64,000 bases of DNA from an uncultured Mesonia sp. (GTDB lineage Bacteria > Bacteroidota > Bacteroidia > Flavobacteriales > Flavobacteriaceae), in the NCBI GenBank assembly GCA_958296185.1, contig CATQIB010000006.1, positions 197,001 to 261,000 on the forward strand, written 5' to 3'. Made by a program: the position numbers and the translations under genes. The notes beneath the pieces are model-generated. The model had not been told where the DNA came from and did not search any database. It was given only the letters and a program-made list of their open reading frames with translations. Shown here in pieces: positions 9,061 to 18,293 of this stretch (the stretch's first letter is position 1; the number at the start of each line of letters is the position of its first letter).

Positions 9061-11358
9061 TTAATGAATTTTTATTCTAAAAATTAAATTAGGTGTAATT
9101 CTTAAAGCCTCCTGTTGAATAAAAAATATTTCGCTGTTTTCTTGTAAATAATAGGCATTAATGATATTGGAAGAGTTGAATAAGTTCCAGACAGATAGGC
9201 CAATATAAGCATTTACCTTTTTGTCTAGTTTAAATTCTTGACCTGCAGAAAAGTCTGTTCTAAAATAGCTGGGGAGTTGTGCGCTATTTGATGGAGAATA
9301 TAAAAACAGGTTATTGGTTAAATTTTCTTGGCTTATTGGGGTGTAAGCTTTCCCAGAACGCCACTTGAGACCTAGAGAAACTTGAAGTCCATTTTGTTCA
9401 TAACTGGTGTTAAAACTTAATGAATTGGCAATTGCCGTATTACTTGGGAAACTATTTTGGCTAATCTCGTTAAAACGATAGTCATTATTTGTGAGCGAAT
9501 AGCCAGCCCAAAAATTAAACCTTTTAAACTCTTTACGGATTAAAAAATCTATACCTCTAATATAATAATCGCCAGAAAAGGGTGCATACTGGTATTGATC
9601 TTGAAAGCCCTGACTAGAAGCTGTAATGTTGTTTACCTTTTTGGCGTACCCTTCAATACTCGCTAACCAATTGTTTTTAGTATAATGTAAACCTAAAGAA
9701 AGTTGCATACTTTGCATTAATGGTATATCTTGATTATTAGCTCCTTGCCATTTGTTGTTTTGAATGCCTAAGAAATCTTTTTGGGCACCGTTAATTTGTG
9801 TATGGTATTGACTCTTTACTTCTCCCAAGAATTCAAAGGCCAAATTCTCAACTACTTTTTGGTTTAAACTAAAACGCGGCTCAAATTGAAACTGGTCTAG
9901 TTGTGAAAAATAATTGAGACGCGAACCCAAATGCAAACTGGTTTTATTGTCTATACTCTTAAACGAATAGGTGCCATAGATGGCTTGAGTCGAGGTGTAT
10001 CGTGTTGAGAAAAAACCGTCAAGCGGATTGCTTTGGCGGGTAAAATTCTCAATTTGCGCGTAAATATGTTCAAAGCCTATTTGTAAATCAGATAAATGGT
10101 TAAGATTTAAAGTATTTTCAATTTTCAAACCATGTTCCCTTACCTTATTTTTTTGACGGCTGATTCTATTTTTTTTTCGCTCTTCATTGCTAGCTTCTAA
10201 ATTATAAAGCGAATAATAGTATTGTAGCTTAGTTTTTATACCTTCATTCCATTGCCGGGCATAATTCAATCCAATTCCTAAATTATTTTGGGATAAACCG
10301 CTGGTTTTTGGATCAATTTGATTGCCCTGTAAGAAATCCTCACGATAGTTTAAGTTGTTAGATAAATAAATGAAGCTTAGCTTAAATTTGTTTCTTTTAT
10401 TTGGTTGGTAGAGGTAACGAAGGGTGGTGTCATAAAAATGAAACTCGTCATTCTGTTTAATGCTTTCCTGTTCAAGCGGGTCTAAGATAGAATTTTGAAA
10501 GGCCTGCTCGTAGTATTGATTGTAAGTGGGTGTTCTGAAGTAATTGTTTATAGAGCTCCTAGCCGCCAGTCTTAAACTTGAACGCTTACCTAGTGGAGTG
10601 TCAATCAAACCAAAACCATAAAGATAGTTTATTCCTGCTTCAGCACTGAATTTTCGATTTATTTCATCGCTTGTTTGTAATGATATTACTCCCGATACGC
10701 TGTTGCCGTAAGAAGCGTCTGTACCATTCTTGACTAATGCTACCTCATCTACGAAATAGGGGTTTATGGCAGATATAAGGCCAAAAAAATGACCGTATTG
10801 GTACATACGAATTCCATCCCAAAGTATCAAATTCTGGTCGGGTGTTCCCCCTCGAATATTTAAATCGCTAACTTTTTCGTTAATGCTTTCTATTCCTGGT
10901 AGCACCTGAAGTGCTTGTAAGGCATCGGGTTCAATAAGACCAGGGAACGTAGGAAGCTGGTTTAGGTCAATATCAAATACACCTTGGTCTTTTTTGGTAA
11001 TACTTTTATTAAGGTAATTTTGAATAATAACTTCTTCCAAATCTAAAACTTTATCCGCTTCAAGCGGATTTTTAAGACGTATCGCAATAAAATCCTGACT
11101 TAAAAACTCAAACTCGAGGTTGCTATTGCGTTCAATTTCAGCAATTATTTGCCTTGGCGATAAATTTGAATTAATTGTAAAGGGAGGTAGTTGCTCTAAC
11201 TCATTTTCAAGGTAGGAAAACTTAAACGATGTTTGTTTCTCAAATCGTTTAATAATATCTAAAATACTAAGGCTCTCCTTGGTTTTTACCTGTGCTAAAA
11301 GTAGGATAGGAAAAAGCAAAAAAGTAAAAAACAGCTGAACTTTAATTTTTTTGTTCAC
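9061..11358 (-). CDS. TonB-dependent outer-membrane receptor with N-terminal STN signalling domain
   Basis: A 765-residue outer-membrane receptor of the FecA type. A signal peptide ends near LLLAQ. It is followed by an STN-like domain (residues ~25-95), the plug (~130-230, with DLNIRGGTPDQNLILWDGI and YGNSVSGVISLQT) and a beta-barrel ending RITPNLIFRIKIH. The STN domain is the part that contacts a FecR anti-sigma factor, and fecR is immediately upstream. The start codon is GTG at 11358; it overlaps the end of fecR by 17 bp, with no ATG nearby. There is no carboxypeptidase-like N-terminal extension and no SusD gene beside it, so a metal or siderophore ligand is more likely than a glycan. The ligand is not shown by the sequence. 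Confidence 0.9.
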   Translation of the reverse strand: MNKKIKVQLFFTFLLFPILLLAQVKTKESLSILDIIKRFEKQTSFKFSYLENELEQLPPFTINSNLSPRQIIAEIERNSNLEFEFLSQDFIAIRLKNPLEADKVLDLEEVIIQNYLNKSITKKDQGVFDIDLNQLPTFPGLIEPDALQALQVLPGIESINEKVSDLNIRGGTPDQNLILWDGIRMYQYGHFFGLISAINPYFVDEVALVKNGTDASYGNSVSGVISLQTSDEINRKFSAEAGINYLYGFGLIDTPLGKRSSLRLAARSSINNYFRTPTYNQYYEQAFQNSILDPLEQESIKQNDEFHFYDTTLRYLYQPNKRNKFKLSFIYLSNNLNYREDFLQGNQIDPKTSGLSQNNLGIGLNYARQWNEGIKTKLQYYYSLYNLEASNEERKKNRISRQKNKVREHGLKIENTLNLNHLSDLQIGFEHIYAQIENFTRQSNPLDGFFSTRYTSTQAIYGTYSFKSIDNKTSLHLGSRLNYFSQLDQFQFEPRFSLNQKVVENLAFEFLGEVKSQYHTQINGAQKDFLGIQNNKWQGANNQDIPLMQSMQLSLGLHYTKNNWLASIEGYAKKVNNITASSQGFQDQYQYAPFSGDYYIRGIDFLIRKEFKRFNFWAGYSLTNNDYRFNEISQNSFPSNTAIANSLSFNTSYEQNGLQVSLGLKWRSGKAYTPISQENLTNNLFLYSPSNSAQLPSYFRTDFSAGQEFKLDKKVNAYIGLSVWNLFNSSNIINAYYLQENSEIFFIQQEALRITPNLIFRIKIH

Positions 11359-12244
11359 TTAAGTTTACGGATTTTCCATCAATATGATACGTAAGCCCAA
11401 ACGGAATGCAGACAGATTTTAAGGCCATATCAAGATTGCTATGGGTGAAACTCCCAGTAAAATAACTATTTTTTTCTAAATCTATGTTTTTGCGAAGCAC
11501 TTTAACGTCATATTGGCGTTCAATTTCTTGTATTACCAGTATTAATGGTACTCTTTTAAATTTACTCTGTCCGTTTAGCCAACTGGGTTCTAAATCTTCT
11601 ATTTGACCAATTTTGTATTTTGCGTTATAAAAATTAACCATTTTGCCCGCTGGTAATTCTATCGTATCTTGTTCTTGAATAACGCGCACCAAACCCTCAA
11701 AACAAGAAACACCAAAATAGTTTTGTCGCTGCTTTACGTTAAAAGCGGTTCCTAAAACTTCTATCTTCCCCAACGGAGTATGTACACTAAATTTTTTCCC
11801 TTTTTCAACTTCAAAATAAGCTTCTCCTATTAGATCTAATTGGCGTTCATTTTCCCACTTATTATTATGGTATTGTATTTGACTTCCAGCATTGAGTTGT
11901 GCCAAAGAGCCATCTGGCAATTCTATGCTTTTTTGTTCAGAATTTACAGTATTAATTAAAATAATGTTTTGCTGGTTGTACCAAAATGCGGCTAAAGCAA
12001 TTATAACAACAGCCGCAGCGCTACTAGCCCAAGTGAGTATTCGTTTTTTTCTTTTTTGTTTTTTAGCCCTTTTTAAAAGGTTTGCACTATTATTTTTTGC
12101 AAGAACGGGAGCTTTAAAATAACCAGCATTATCGAGCAGTTTTTTATACACTTGGTAATCGGGGTGTAACTCCAATTCATTTAATTGTGATTGGGTTAGT
12201 GCTTTACCCATTAACCATTTATGTAAAATATCTTCTTTTTTCAT
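11342..12244 (-). CDS. FecR-family anti-sigma factor
   Basis: A single-pass inner-membrane anti-sigma/sigma-activator protein. The 300 residues have a cytoplasmic N-terminal part, a transmembrane helix near residues 69-88 (ILTWASSAAAVVIIALAAFW), the FecR domain (ELPDGSLAQLNAGS through GTAFNVKQR) and the C-terminal DUF4974 domain (KRVPLILVIQEIERQYDVKV). It lies between its sigma factor and its receptor in the canonical order. The receptor's GTG overlaps the fecR 3' end, which suggests coupled translation. Confidence 0.93.
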   Translation of the reverse strand: MKKEDILHKWLMGKALTQSQLNELELHPDYQVYKKLLDNAGYFKAPVLAKNNSANLLKRAKKQKRKKRILTWASSAAAVVIIALAAFWYNQQNIILINTVNSEQKSIELPDGSLAQLNAGSQIQYHNNKWENERQLDLIGEAYFEVEKGKKFSVHTPLGKIEVLGTAFNVKQRQNYFGVSCFEGLVRVIQEQDTIELPAGKMVNFYNAKYKIGQIEDLEPSWLNGQSKFKRVPLILVIQEIERQYDVKVLRKNIDLEKNSYFTGSFTHSNLDMALKSVCIPFGLTYHIDGKSVNLSEQKN

Positions 12245-12291
12245 CTCATTGTACTTACCTCTATAACAATTTAATAAGCTATTTTCCTACC

Positions 12292-12807
12292 TTAAAGTTC
12301 TGTTAATTCTACTTTTAATTTTTTTAATGCACTATAAAGGTGCTTTTCAACGGTTTTTGTCGATATGTCTAGCAAAGCCGACACTTCTTTATGAGGTTTT
12401 CCTTCAATTTTACAAAGGCTAAATACCAGTCGTTGTTTTTCGGTTAATGAGCTAAGCGCGCGCTCATATTTCTCTAGGTATTGTTTTTCTTCTAGTAAAA
12501 ATTCTGGACTTTGTTTATTAGTATTTTCTTTAATGTTTTTGTTGTATTTAAGTTTTACTTTTTTATGTTTAACCTCGTTAAGCATTAAGTTATTAGCAAC
12601 TGTAAAAAGAAACGACTTGGCTTTACTGTAAGTAACATCTTCGCATTTATGCCATAGCTTTACGAAGGCCTCGTGCATTTTATCTTCGTGATTGTAGCCA
12701 TTACCAAATTTGTAGTACAAAAAATCATGAAGATCTTTTGCATAATCATTGTATATTCTTTCAAAAACAGAATCTACACAAATATTCTCGAATATTTTTT
12801 TAGGCAT
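12292..12807 (-). CDS. ECF RNA polymerase sigma factor (FecI-like)
   Basis: A 171-residue sigma-70 family ECF factor. Region 2 is visible around residues 15-85 (DYAKDLHDFLYYKFGN, HEAFVKLWHKC, AKSFLFTVANNLMLNEVKHKK). Region 4 covers ~115-165, with SLTEKQRLVFSLCKIEG and the HTH KEVSALLDISTKTVEKHLYSALKK split over its two helices. It heads a three-gene sigma/FecR/receptor unit and would direct transcription of its own receptor when ligand is bound. Confidence 0.93.
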   Translation of the reverse strand: MPKKIFENICVDSVFERIYNDYAKDLHDFLYYKFGNGYNHEDKMHEAFVKLWHKCEDVTYSKAKSFLFTVANNLMLNEVKHKKVKLKYNKNIKENTNKQSPEFLLEEKQYLEKYERALSSLTEKQRLVFSLCKIEGKPHKEVSALLDISTKTVEKHLYSALKKLKVELTEL

Positions 12808-12966
12808 AAGCTTTAATTCTAGCTAAAAATAATAAAAAATCTGTTATCCAGAAGGAGTCTTGATTTTCTAGAGTTGCGTGATTACTAGCTTTACGGATTA
12901 AAAATCGGTTCTAAACAAAATTAAAGTATATTTATGAGAAGTTTTTAATCTTAACAATCTAATTCA

Positions 12967-12974
12967 TAACTTTG
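12967..12974 (+). promoter_or_regulatory. -7 promoter element for ffh
   Basis: TAACTTTG matches TAnnTTTG exactly, 25 nt upstream of the ffh ATG. The divergent gap to the sigma-factor gene is 192 bp. Confidence 0.55.
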
Positions 12975-12999
12975 CAACTCTTAAAAACAACCGAAAATT

Positions 13000-14328
13000 A
13001 TGTTTGATAATTTAAGTGATAAGTTAGATAAAGCCTTTCATGTTCTTAAGGGGCACGGTCAAATTACCGAAGTGAATGTTGCCGAAACCTTGAAAGAAGT
13101 GCGCCGAGCATTGGTAGACGCCGATGTGAATTATAAAATTGCTAAAGATTTTACAAAGACTGTAAAAGATAAAGCGATAGGCCAAGATGTACTCAGCAGT
13201 TTAAAACCTGGAGAGTTGATGGTGAAGTTGGTGAAAGACGAGCTTACTGCGCTTATGGGTGGCGACGCAAAGGGTATCAATTTATCAGGAAATCCAAGCG
13301 TAATATTAATGTCGGGGTTGCAAGGAAGTGGTAAAACTACTTTTTCAGGTAAGTTAGCCAACTTTCTTAAGAACAAAAAAACCAAAAAACCTTTATTAGT
13401 AGCTTGTGATGTATACCGGCCAGCGGCAATCGATCAGTTGCATGTTGTAGGTGAACAAATTGGAGTTGAAGTTTACTCCAATAGAGAGACCAAAGATCCT
13501 GTAAAAATTTCACAAGACGCTATTGCGCACGCAAAAGAGAACGGGTATAATGTGGTGATAATAGATACCGCCGGTCGATTGGCAGTTGATGAAGCCATGA
13601 TGACCGAGATATCAAATATTCATAAGGCTATTCAACCACAAGAAACCTTGTTTGTAGTAGATTCTATGACTGGTCAAGATGCGGTAAATACGGCAAAAGC
13701 TTTTAATGATATACTAAATTTTGATGGTGTTATTTTAACCAAGCTAGATGGTGATACTCGTGGCGGTGCAGCGATTTCGATTAAATCTGTTGTAGACAAA
13801 CCCATAAAATTTATAGGTACGGGTGAGAAAATGGAAGCTATTGATGTTTTCTACCCTGAACGTATGGCCGATAGAATTTTGGGGATGGGTGATGTGGTGT
13901 CATTAGTTGAGAGAGCCCAAGAGCAATATGATGAAGAAGAAGCTAGAAAACTTCAAAAGAAAATCGCCAAAAATCAATTTGGTTTTGATGATTTCTTGAA
14001 TCAAATCCAGCAGGTTAAGAAGATGGGTAACATGAAAGACCTTATCGGGATGATACCTGGCGCCGGAAAAATGATGAAAGATATAGACATTGATGATGAT
14101 GCTTTTAAACATATTGAAGCCATTATACATTCTATGACTCCAGAAGAAAGAGCCAAACCAAGTATTATAAATGCTAGTCGAAAAAAACGAATAGGAAAAG
14201 GTTCTGGTACTTCCGTAACGCAAGTAAATCAGCTGTTAAAGCAATTTAATCAAATGAGTAAAATGATGAAGATGATGCAAGGCGGAGGCGGCAAAAAGAT
14301 GATGCAAATGATGAAAGGATTAAGATAA
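13000..14328 (+). CDS. ffh: signal recognition particle protein Ffh (SRP54)
   Basis: The GTPase of the signal recognition particle, which binds signal sequences and 4.5S RNA and targets nascent proteins to FtsY. The 442 residues have an N domain, a G domain with P-loop GLQGSGKTTFSGKLA, DTAGR and TKLDGD, and a methionine-rich M domain from about residue 320. The M domain ends in a glycine/methionine stretch (MMKMMQGGGGKKMMQMM). The length is typical. A terminator lies a few bases after the stop. Confidence 0.98.
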   Translation: MFDNLSDKLDKAFHVLKGHGQITEVNVAETLKEVRRALVDADVNYKIAKDFTKTVKDKAIGQDVLSSLKPGELMVKLVKDELTALMGGDAKGINLSGNPSVILMSGLQGSGKTTFSGKLANFLKNKKTKKPLLVACDVYRPAAIDQLHVVGEQIGVEVYSNRETKDPVKISQDAIAHAKENGYNVVIIDTAGRLAVDEAMMTEISNIHKAIQPQETLFVVDSMTGQDAVNTAKAFNDILNFDGVILTKLDGDTRGGAAISIKSVVDKPIKFIGTGEKMEAIDVFYPERMADRILGMGDVVSLVERAQEQYDEEEARKLQKKIAKNQFGFDDFLNQIQQVKKMGNMKDLIGMIPGAGKMMKDIDIDDDAFKHIEAIIHSMTPEERAKPSIINASRKKRIGKGSGTSVTQVNQLLKQFNQMSKMMKMMQGGGGKKMMQMMKGLR

Positions 14329-14334
14329 AACAAG

Positions 14335-14366
14335 AAAAGCTGAGTTGGAAACAACTTGGCTTTTTT
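14335..14366 (+). terminator. rho-independent terminator of ffh
   Basis: GCTGAGTT (14339-14346) pairs with AACTTGGC (14353-14360) through eight pairs, two of them G-U, with a 6-nt loop followed by six T. It lies inside the longest open frame of folD, which supports the later folD start. Confidence 0.75.
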
Positions 14367-14385
14367 GCATTATATAACACACGAC

Positions 14386-15279
14386 ATGACAATTTTAGAC
14401 GGTAAAAAGGTAAGTAGCGATATAAAAGATGAAATCGCTATTGAAGTAGAAAAAATGAAAGAACGGGGCGAAAAGGTACCCCATTTAGCAGCCATTATTG
14501 TTGGGAATGATGGTGCTAGTATGACCTATGTAAATTCTAAAGTGAAAGCTTGCGAGCGGGTTGGTTTTGAATCTACTATGGTGAGAATGTCTAGTAATTC
14601 TTCAGAGATAGAACTGTTAGACAAAATAGAGGAGTTAAATAATAACGAAGCCATAGATGGTTTTATCATTCAGCTACCTTTACCACCCCAGATAAACACC
14701 CAACGCGTTTTAATGGCGGTTGATCCCGATAAAGATGTAGACGGTTTTCACCCTACCAATTTTGGTAAAATGTCTTTAGATATGACATCATTTATTCCGG
14801 CTACACCTTATGGAATTTTAGAGCTGTTGGAGCGTTATGATATTCCTACAAAGGGAAAGCATACCGTTGTAATAGGGCGAAGCCATATTGTAGGAAGACC
14901 TATGAGTATTTTGATGGGAAGAGTTGGCTTTCCTGGAAACTCAACGGTTACGCTCACACATCGATACACCAAAAATATAACACAAATAACTTCTCAAGCA
15001 GATATTATTATCATCGCCGTAGGAACACCTAATTTCCTTAAAGCCGAAATGGTTAAAGATGATGCGGTTATAATAGATGTAGGGATCACTAGAGTACCAG
15101 ATGATAACGCTTCAAAAGGATATGTGATAACCGGTGATGTTGATTTTGAGAATGTAAAGAAGAAGGCTTCTTATATTACTCCTGTACCAGGGGGGGTGGG
15201 ACCTATGACCATTGCCATGCTGCTTAAAAACACTTTATTAGCGCGAGAACGACATAGAATGAGAAACCCATTAAATTAA
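14386..15279 (+). CDS. folD: methylenetetrahydrofolate dehydrogenase / methenyltetrahydrofolate cyclohydrolase
   Basis: The bifunctional FolD interconverts 5,10-methylene-, methenyl- and 10-formyl-tetrahydrofolate with NADP. The 297-residue protein begins MTILDGKKVSSDIKDEI. It has the FolD substrate region (TYVNSKVKACERVG), the VIGRSHIVGRPMSILM nucleotide-binding turn and the C-terminal signature TPVPGGVGPMTIAMLLKNT. The start was moved from the TTG at 14356 to ATG 14386 because the extra upstream codons lie in the ffh terminator. A terminator follows 10 bp after the stop. Confidence 0.97.
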   Translation: MTILDGKKVSSDIKDEIAIEVEKMKERGEKVPHLAAIIVGNDGASMTYVNSKVKACERVGFESTMVRMSSNSSEIELLDKIEELNNNEAIDGFIIQLPLPPQINTQRVLMAVDPDKDVDGFHPTNFGKMSLDMTSFIPATPYGILELLERYDIPTKGKHTVVIGRSHIVGRPMSILMGRVGFPGNSTVTLTHRYTKNITQITSQADIIIIAVGTPNFLKAEMVKDDAVIIDVGITRVPDDNASKGYVITGDVDFENVKKKASYITPVPGGVGPMTIAMLLKNTLLARERHRMRNPLN

Positions 15280-15288
15280 TTAAGAAAT

Positions 15289-15314
15289 GGCCCTTTTGAA
15301 ATAGGGCCTTTTTT
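15289..15314 (+). terminator. rho-independent terminator of folD
   Basis: GGCCCT (15289-15294) and AGGGCC (15303-15308) form a 6-bp GC-rich stem, with an A tract before it and six T after it. It touches the end of the convergent gene at 15313, so it may also stop that transcript. Confidence 0.8.
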
Positions 15315-15708
15315 ATTCTTCTTTGTTAATTTTCCAGTCCAGGTAGTTATGTAAATCGCTCTCTATAAATCGCAAGGCAAAGGTAAACACACTTAAATCA
15401 TCAATATAGCCTAGTCCTGGAATAAAATCGGGAACTACATCAAGTGGATTTAAAACATAAATGAGCGAAAATACAATAGATCCTATGGTAAACCAAGGTA
15501 CCTCGGTATATAAGCCTCGCCTATAATCCTTGAGCATCAATAGCATCTGCTTAGCCATCTCTGCGTATTTTTCAAATACCCCAGCGTTTTTAATTTTCTG
15601 TTCAATCTCATTTTCTTGCGCCAATGTATTATCGACATCACTCTTGGTAATGCCAGAAACTTTACGCTCAAAATAATTTTCGTCTATCTTTTTCCTACTT
15701 GTAGCCAT
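15313..15708 (-). CDS. YkvA-family (DUF1232) protein
   Basis: A 131-residue protein with the DUF1232/YkvA signature at residues ~75-115: one hydrophobic segment, then NPLDVVPDFIPGLGYIDDL. The N-terminal half is a charged helix. Its function is unknown in this family. It starts 4 bp after the stop of the AI-2E-type permease gene and looks like the last gene of a four-gene minus-strand run. Confidence 0.82.
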   Translation of the reverse strand: MATSRKKIDENYFERKVSGITKSDVDNTLAQENEIEQKIKNAGVFEKYAEMAKQMLLMLKDYRRGLYTEVPWFTIGSIVFSLIYVLNPLDVVPDFIPGLGYIDDLSVFTFALRFIESDLHNYLDWKINKEE

Positions 15709-15711
15709 ATG

Positions 15712-16806
15712 TTACAATTTTTTGTTTTGGTGTAAGTTATCTAATTCGTGATTTTCTGTGTCAGCGGTTTCGGTTGAGTTAACTTCTTTTTTTCCATATT
15801 CTTTCTTATAAATTTTTACCATTAATAAAAATAATGAGATAAGTAGAGGGCCAAAAATTAGACCAATAAAACCAAAAAGGGGTACCCCTACTACAACTCC
15901 GATAAGGGTTAAAAGCGGATGGACATCAGATAAGCGTTTTAATACATAAAGTCGAATAATGTTATCGGTAGACCCGATAACTACTACGCCATAAATGAGC
16001 ATGGCAATAGCTTCCCAATTTTGGCCTTGGGAAAAAAGCAAAATAGTTACCGGCAGAATTCCAATAGCTGTACCCACAAAAGGAATCATAGAGCCAATGG
16101 TGGTAATCACAAACCAAAAGAATGGATCTGGAACTCCTAGTATTAAAAAGCCTATAAGGGCTATTATACCCTGACAAATAGCTACTAGAGGTATGCCAAT
16201 GGCATTTGCCTTAACCATGGATGTGCTTTCTTGTCCGATTAGGGTAAGGTTTTCTTTATTGATAGGAATATAATCACTTAACATTTTTCGCATTTCGTCT
16301 CTCTTGGTGAGCATATAATACAGCAGAAAATACATTATACCTATGGCTATAAAGGCATCAAAAGTGCCCCCAGCTAAGTTCTGAAGGTTGCTTGAAATTA
16401 AATTGGTAACCTCATTCGTGTTTATTTGTTTGGTAATATCAAAGTTAGAAGAGTATTGATTGATAAGCGTATTTAAATCTTGTAATTGTGCGTTGATAGC
16501 CTGTAATACTTTTTCTGAGTTATTAACGGCTTTACTTACTTTTGAAGTAAGCAAAAGGACCATTCCACTTACTGGTATTAAAATTCCAATAAAAGAAAAC
16601 AACATCAAAACCGTTGCGGCAAGATCTTTATTCCAGTTTCTTTTTTCTAGTTTTACCATCCACTTTTTTAGGAGTACATAAAAGGTGATAGCTCCAAGAA
16701 CACCTGAAAAGTAGGGTAACATTTCAGCAAAAATCAAAAATCCGGAAACTCCTATAATTAGAAGAATGAATAATTGTCTGACCAATTTAGGATGTAATTG
16801 TTTCAT
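15712..16806 (-). CDS. AI-2E-family (PerM/YdiK-like) membrane permease
   Basis: A 364-residue inner-membrane protein with about eight hydrophobic segments: two near the N-terminus, a long soluble stretch at residues ~85-145, then a membrane-rich C-terminal half. The latter contains VPDPFFWFVITTIGSMIPFVG and LIGVVVGVPLFGFIGLIFGP (split helices), characteristic of the AI-2E exporter family. The substrate cannot be inferred, since the family includes Na/H antiporters and exporters. Its ATG overlaps the stop of the upstream VOC gene by one base (TAATG), so translation is probably coupled. Confidence 0.87.
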   Translation of the reverse strand: MKQLHPKLVRQLFILLIIGVSGFLIFAEMLPYFSGVLGAITFYVLLKKWMVKLEKRNWNKDLAATVLMLFSFIGILIPVSGMVLLLTSKVSKAVNNSEKVLQAINAQLQDLNTLINQYSSNFDITKQINTNEVTNLISSNLQNLAGGTFDAFIAIGIMYFLLYYMLTKRDEMRKMLSDYIPINKENLTLIGQESTSMVKANAIGIPLVAICQGIIALIGFLILGVPDPFFWFVITTIGSMIPFVGTAIGILPVTILLFSQGQNWEAIAMLIYGVVVIGSTDNIIRLYVLKRLSDVHPLLTLIGVVVGVPLFGFIGLIFGPLLISLFLLMVKIYKKEYGKKEVNSTETADTENHELDNLHQNKKL

Positions 16807-17228
16807 TAAACGCTGAATATTTCGTTGGTATTTTTATAGGCTTTAAACTCTAGAGCGTTTCCAGAGGGGTCTTTAAAAAATAAAACTTTTTGTTCTCCGG
16901 GTTGATTTTGAAATCGAACACAGGGAGGAATGGTGTAATCGATATTTTCAAGATCTAACTGAGCTGAAAATTCATCGAAAAAAAACCAGTCTAAAATCAG
17001 CCCAAAATGAGGAACCGGGACCGTTTGATCATCAACTTTATTGCCAAAGGCAGGAGGCTGATACTGCGAAACCTCATGTATAACTAATTGGTGACCACCA
17101 AAGTTATAATCAACCCAAAGTGGGCTGCTTCGACCTTCTTCTAGTTTAAGACGTTGACTATAAAAATACCTTGATACCGTAAGATTTTTAACGGGTATCG
17201 CCAAGTGAAATAAGGGAACTTCTTTCAT
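16806..17228 (-). CDS. VOC-family (glyoxalase/dioxygenase-fold) protein
   Basis: A 140-residue protein with two beta-alpha-beta-beta-beta modules of the vicinal-oxygen-chelate fold. The first begins PLFHLAIPVKNLTVSRYFYS, and the end carries FFKDPSGNALEFKAY. The metal-ligand-type residues His8, Glu (near the end, NALEFK) and an internal His are present. The reaction is unknown; bleomycin/glyoxalase-type labels would be over-reading. It lies 2 bp from the upstream small-protein gene. Confidence 0.85.
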   Translation of the reverse strand: MKEVPLFHLAIPVKNLTVSRYFYSQRLKLEEGRSSPLWVDYNFGGHQLVIHEVSQYQPPAFGNKVDDQTVPVPHFGLILDWFFFDEFSAQLDLENIDYTIPPCVRFQNQPGEQKVLFFKDPSGNALEFKAYKNTNEIFSV

Positions 17229-17230
17229 AA

Positions 17231-17470
17231 TTAGTTATTGCGTAGGGCTTTGATAAGTTCATCCTTATTCATATTAGACCGACCGTCAATATCAACTTCT
17301 TTGGCTCGATCATATAATTCTTGCTTAGTCCAATCCTCATAAGACGAAGCCTTTCCTCCTTTTTCACCAGCATTTTTGGTATTGGCAATGCGAGCGGCCT
17401 TTTCTTTGCTATATCCCTGCTCTTTTAAAGCTTCGTATTGTTCTTCATTTTTTATACTTGGTCTGCTCAT
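17231..17470 (-). CDS. small basic protein with LEM/Rho_N-like C-terminal helix pair (DUF7218-like)
   Basis: A 79-residue hydrophilic protein. The N-terminal half (EEQYEALKEQGYSKEKAARI, then AGEKGGKAS) resembles proteins of the Rho-termination-factor-like DUF7218 group. The C-terminal ~35 residues (WTKQELYDRAKEVDIDGRSN to ELIKAL) form a HeH/SAP-like helix-extended loop-helix that often binds nucleic acid. Its role is unknown. It is the first gene of the run that continues with the VOC, AI-2E and YkvA genes. Confidence 0.72.
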   Translation of the reverse strand: MSRPSIKNEEQYEALKEQGYSKEKAARIANTKNAGEKGGKASSYEDWTKQELYDRAKEVDIDGRSNMNKDELIKALRNN

Positions 17471-17550
17471 ATCTTATCTTTTGCTTTAAATTTACCAAGT
17501 ATTTTTAAATATCCCCCTTAAAAGAATGTTAGATTTTTGGATTGACCATT

Positions 17551-18291
17551 TTATTTACCTCGTGAATGTGTTTTTTTTGAGTTCTTGAGAATGGTTTGTA
17601 GATCAGTTAATTCTTGTTGGGTCAGTTCCCTATACTTGCCTACAGGAACATCTAGAGGAATATTTATTATTCGCGTTCTTTTAAGTTGAACCACTTGGTA
17701 ACCTAAATACTCGCACATGCGTCTTATTTGCCTGTTTAAACCTTGAGTAAGGACAATTTCAAAATCGTGACTTCCTGTTTTCTTCACGTGGCATTTCTTT
17801 GTGACCGTACCTAAAATCGGGATTCCGTTCGCCATACGCTTGATAAATTGTTGGGTTACCGGCCGATTCACTTTTACTTGGTATTCTTTACCGTGGTTGT
17901 TGTTAGAGCGCAAAATTTTATTCACAATATCTCCGTCGTTGGTTAATAATAATAAACCTTCACTAGGCTTGTCTAACCTACCTATAGGGAAAATCCTCGT
18001 AGGGTAATTTATATAGTCTATTACATTATTTTTTTCAACGCGAGTATCGGTTGTACAAACAATTCCTACCGGTTTATGAAAAGCAAGATAAACAGGTTTT
18101 TCTTTAGCGACAACGATTTTACCGTTTACGGCTACCTGATCTTCTGGTTGCACTTTTGTTCCCATTTCGGGTATTTCCCCGTTTATAGTTACTACTCCAG
18201 CCGCAATGAGTTCATCGGCTTTGCGTCTTGAGCAAAAGCCAGCTTCACTTAAAAATTTATTTATTCTTTTGCCTTGTGGGGTATCACTCAT
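17551..18291 (-). CDS. rluF: 23S rRNA pseudouridine(2604) synthase RluF-like
   Basis: An RsuA/RluB-family pseudouridine synthase of 246 residues. The N-terminal S4 RNA-binding domain is GKRINKFLSEAGFCSRRKAD, followed by the catalytic motif PIGRLDKPSEGLLLLTNDGD with the nucleophile aspartate. The C-terminal motif is QGLNRQIRRMCEYLGYQV, which is typical of RluF rather than RluB or RsuA. It should modify 23S rRNA in the peptidyl-transferase region. Its ATG lies 2 bp after the stop of the upstream hydrolase gene. Confidence 0.9.
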   Translation of the reverse strand: MSDTPQGKRINKFLSEAGFCSRRKADELIAAGVVTINGEIPEMGTKVQPEDQVAVNGKIVVAKEKPVYLAFHKPVGIVCTTDTRVEKNNVIDYINYPTRIFPIGRLDKPSEGLLLLTNDGDIVNKILRSNNNHGKEYQVKVNRPVTQQFIKRMANGIPILGTVTKKCHVKKTGSHDFEIVLTQGLNRQIRRMCEYLGYQVVQLKRTRIINIPLDVPVGKYRELTQQELTDLQTILKNSKKTHSRGK

Positions 18292-18293
18292 GA

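Noticed and set aside
14356-14385. Upstream TTG start for folD
   Set aside because: The extra ten codons lie in the ffh terminator, and the FolD family begins at the ATG 14386.
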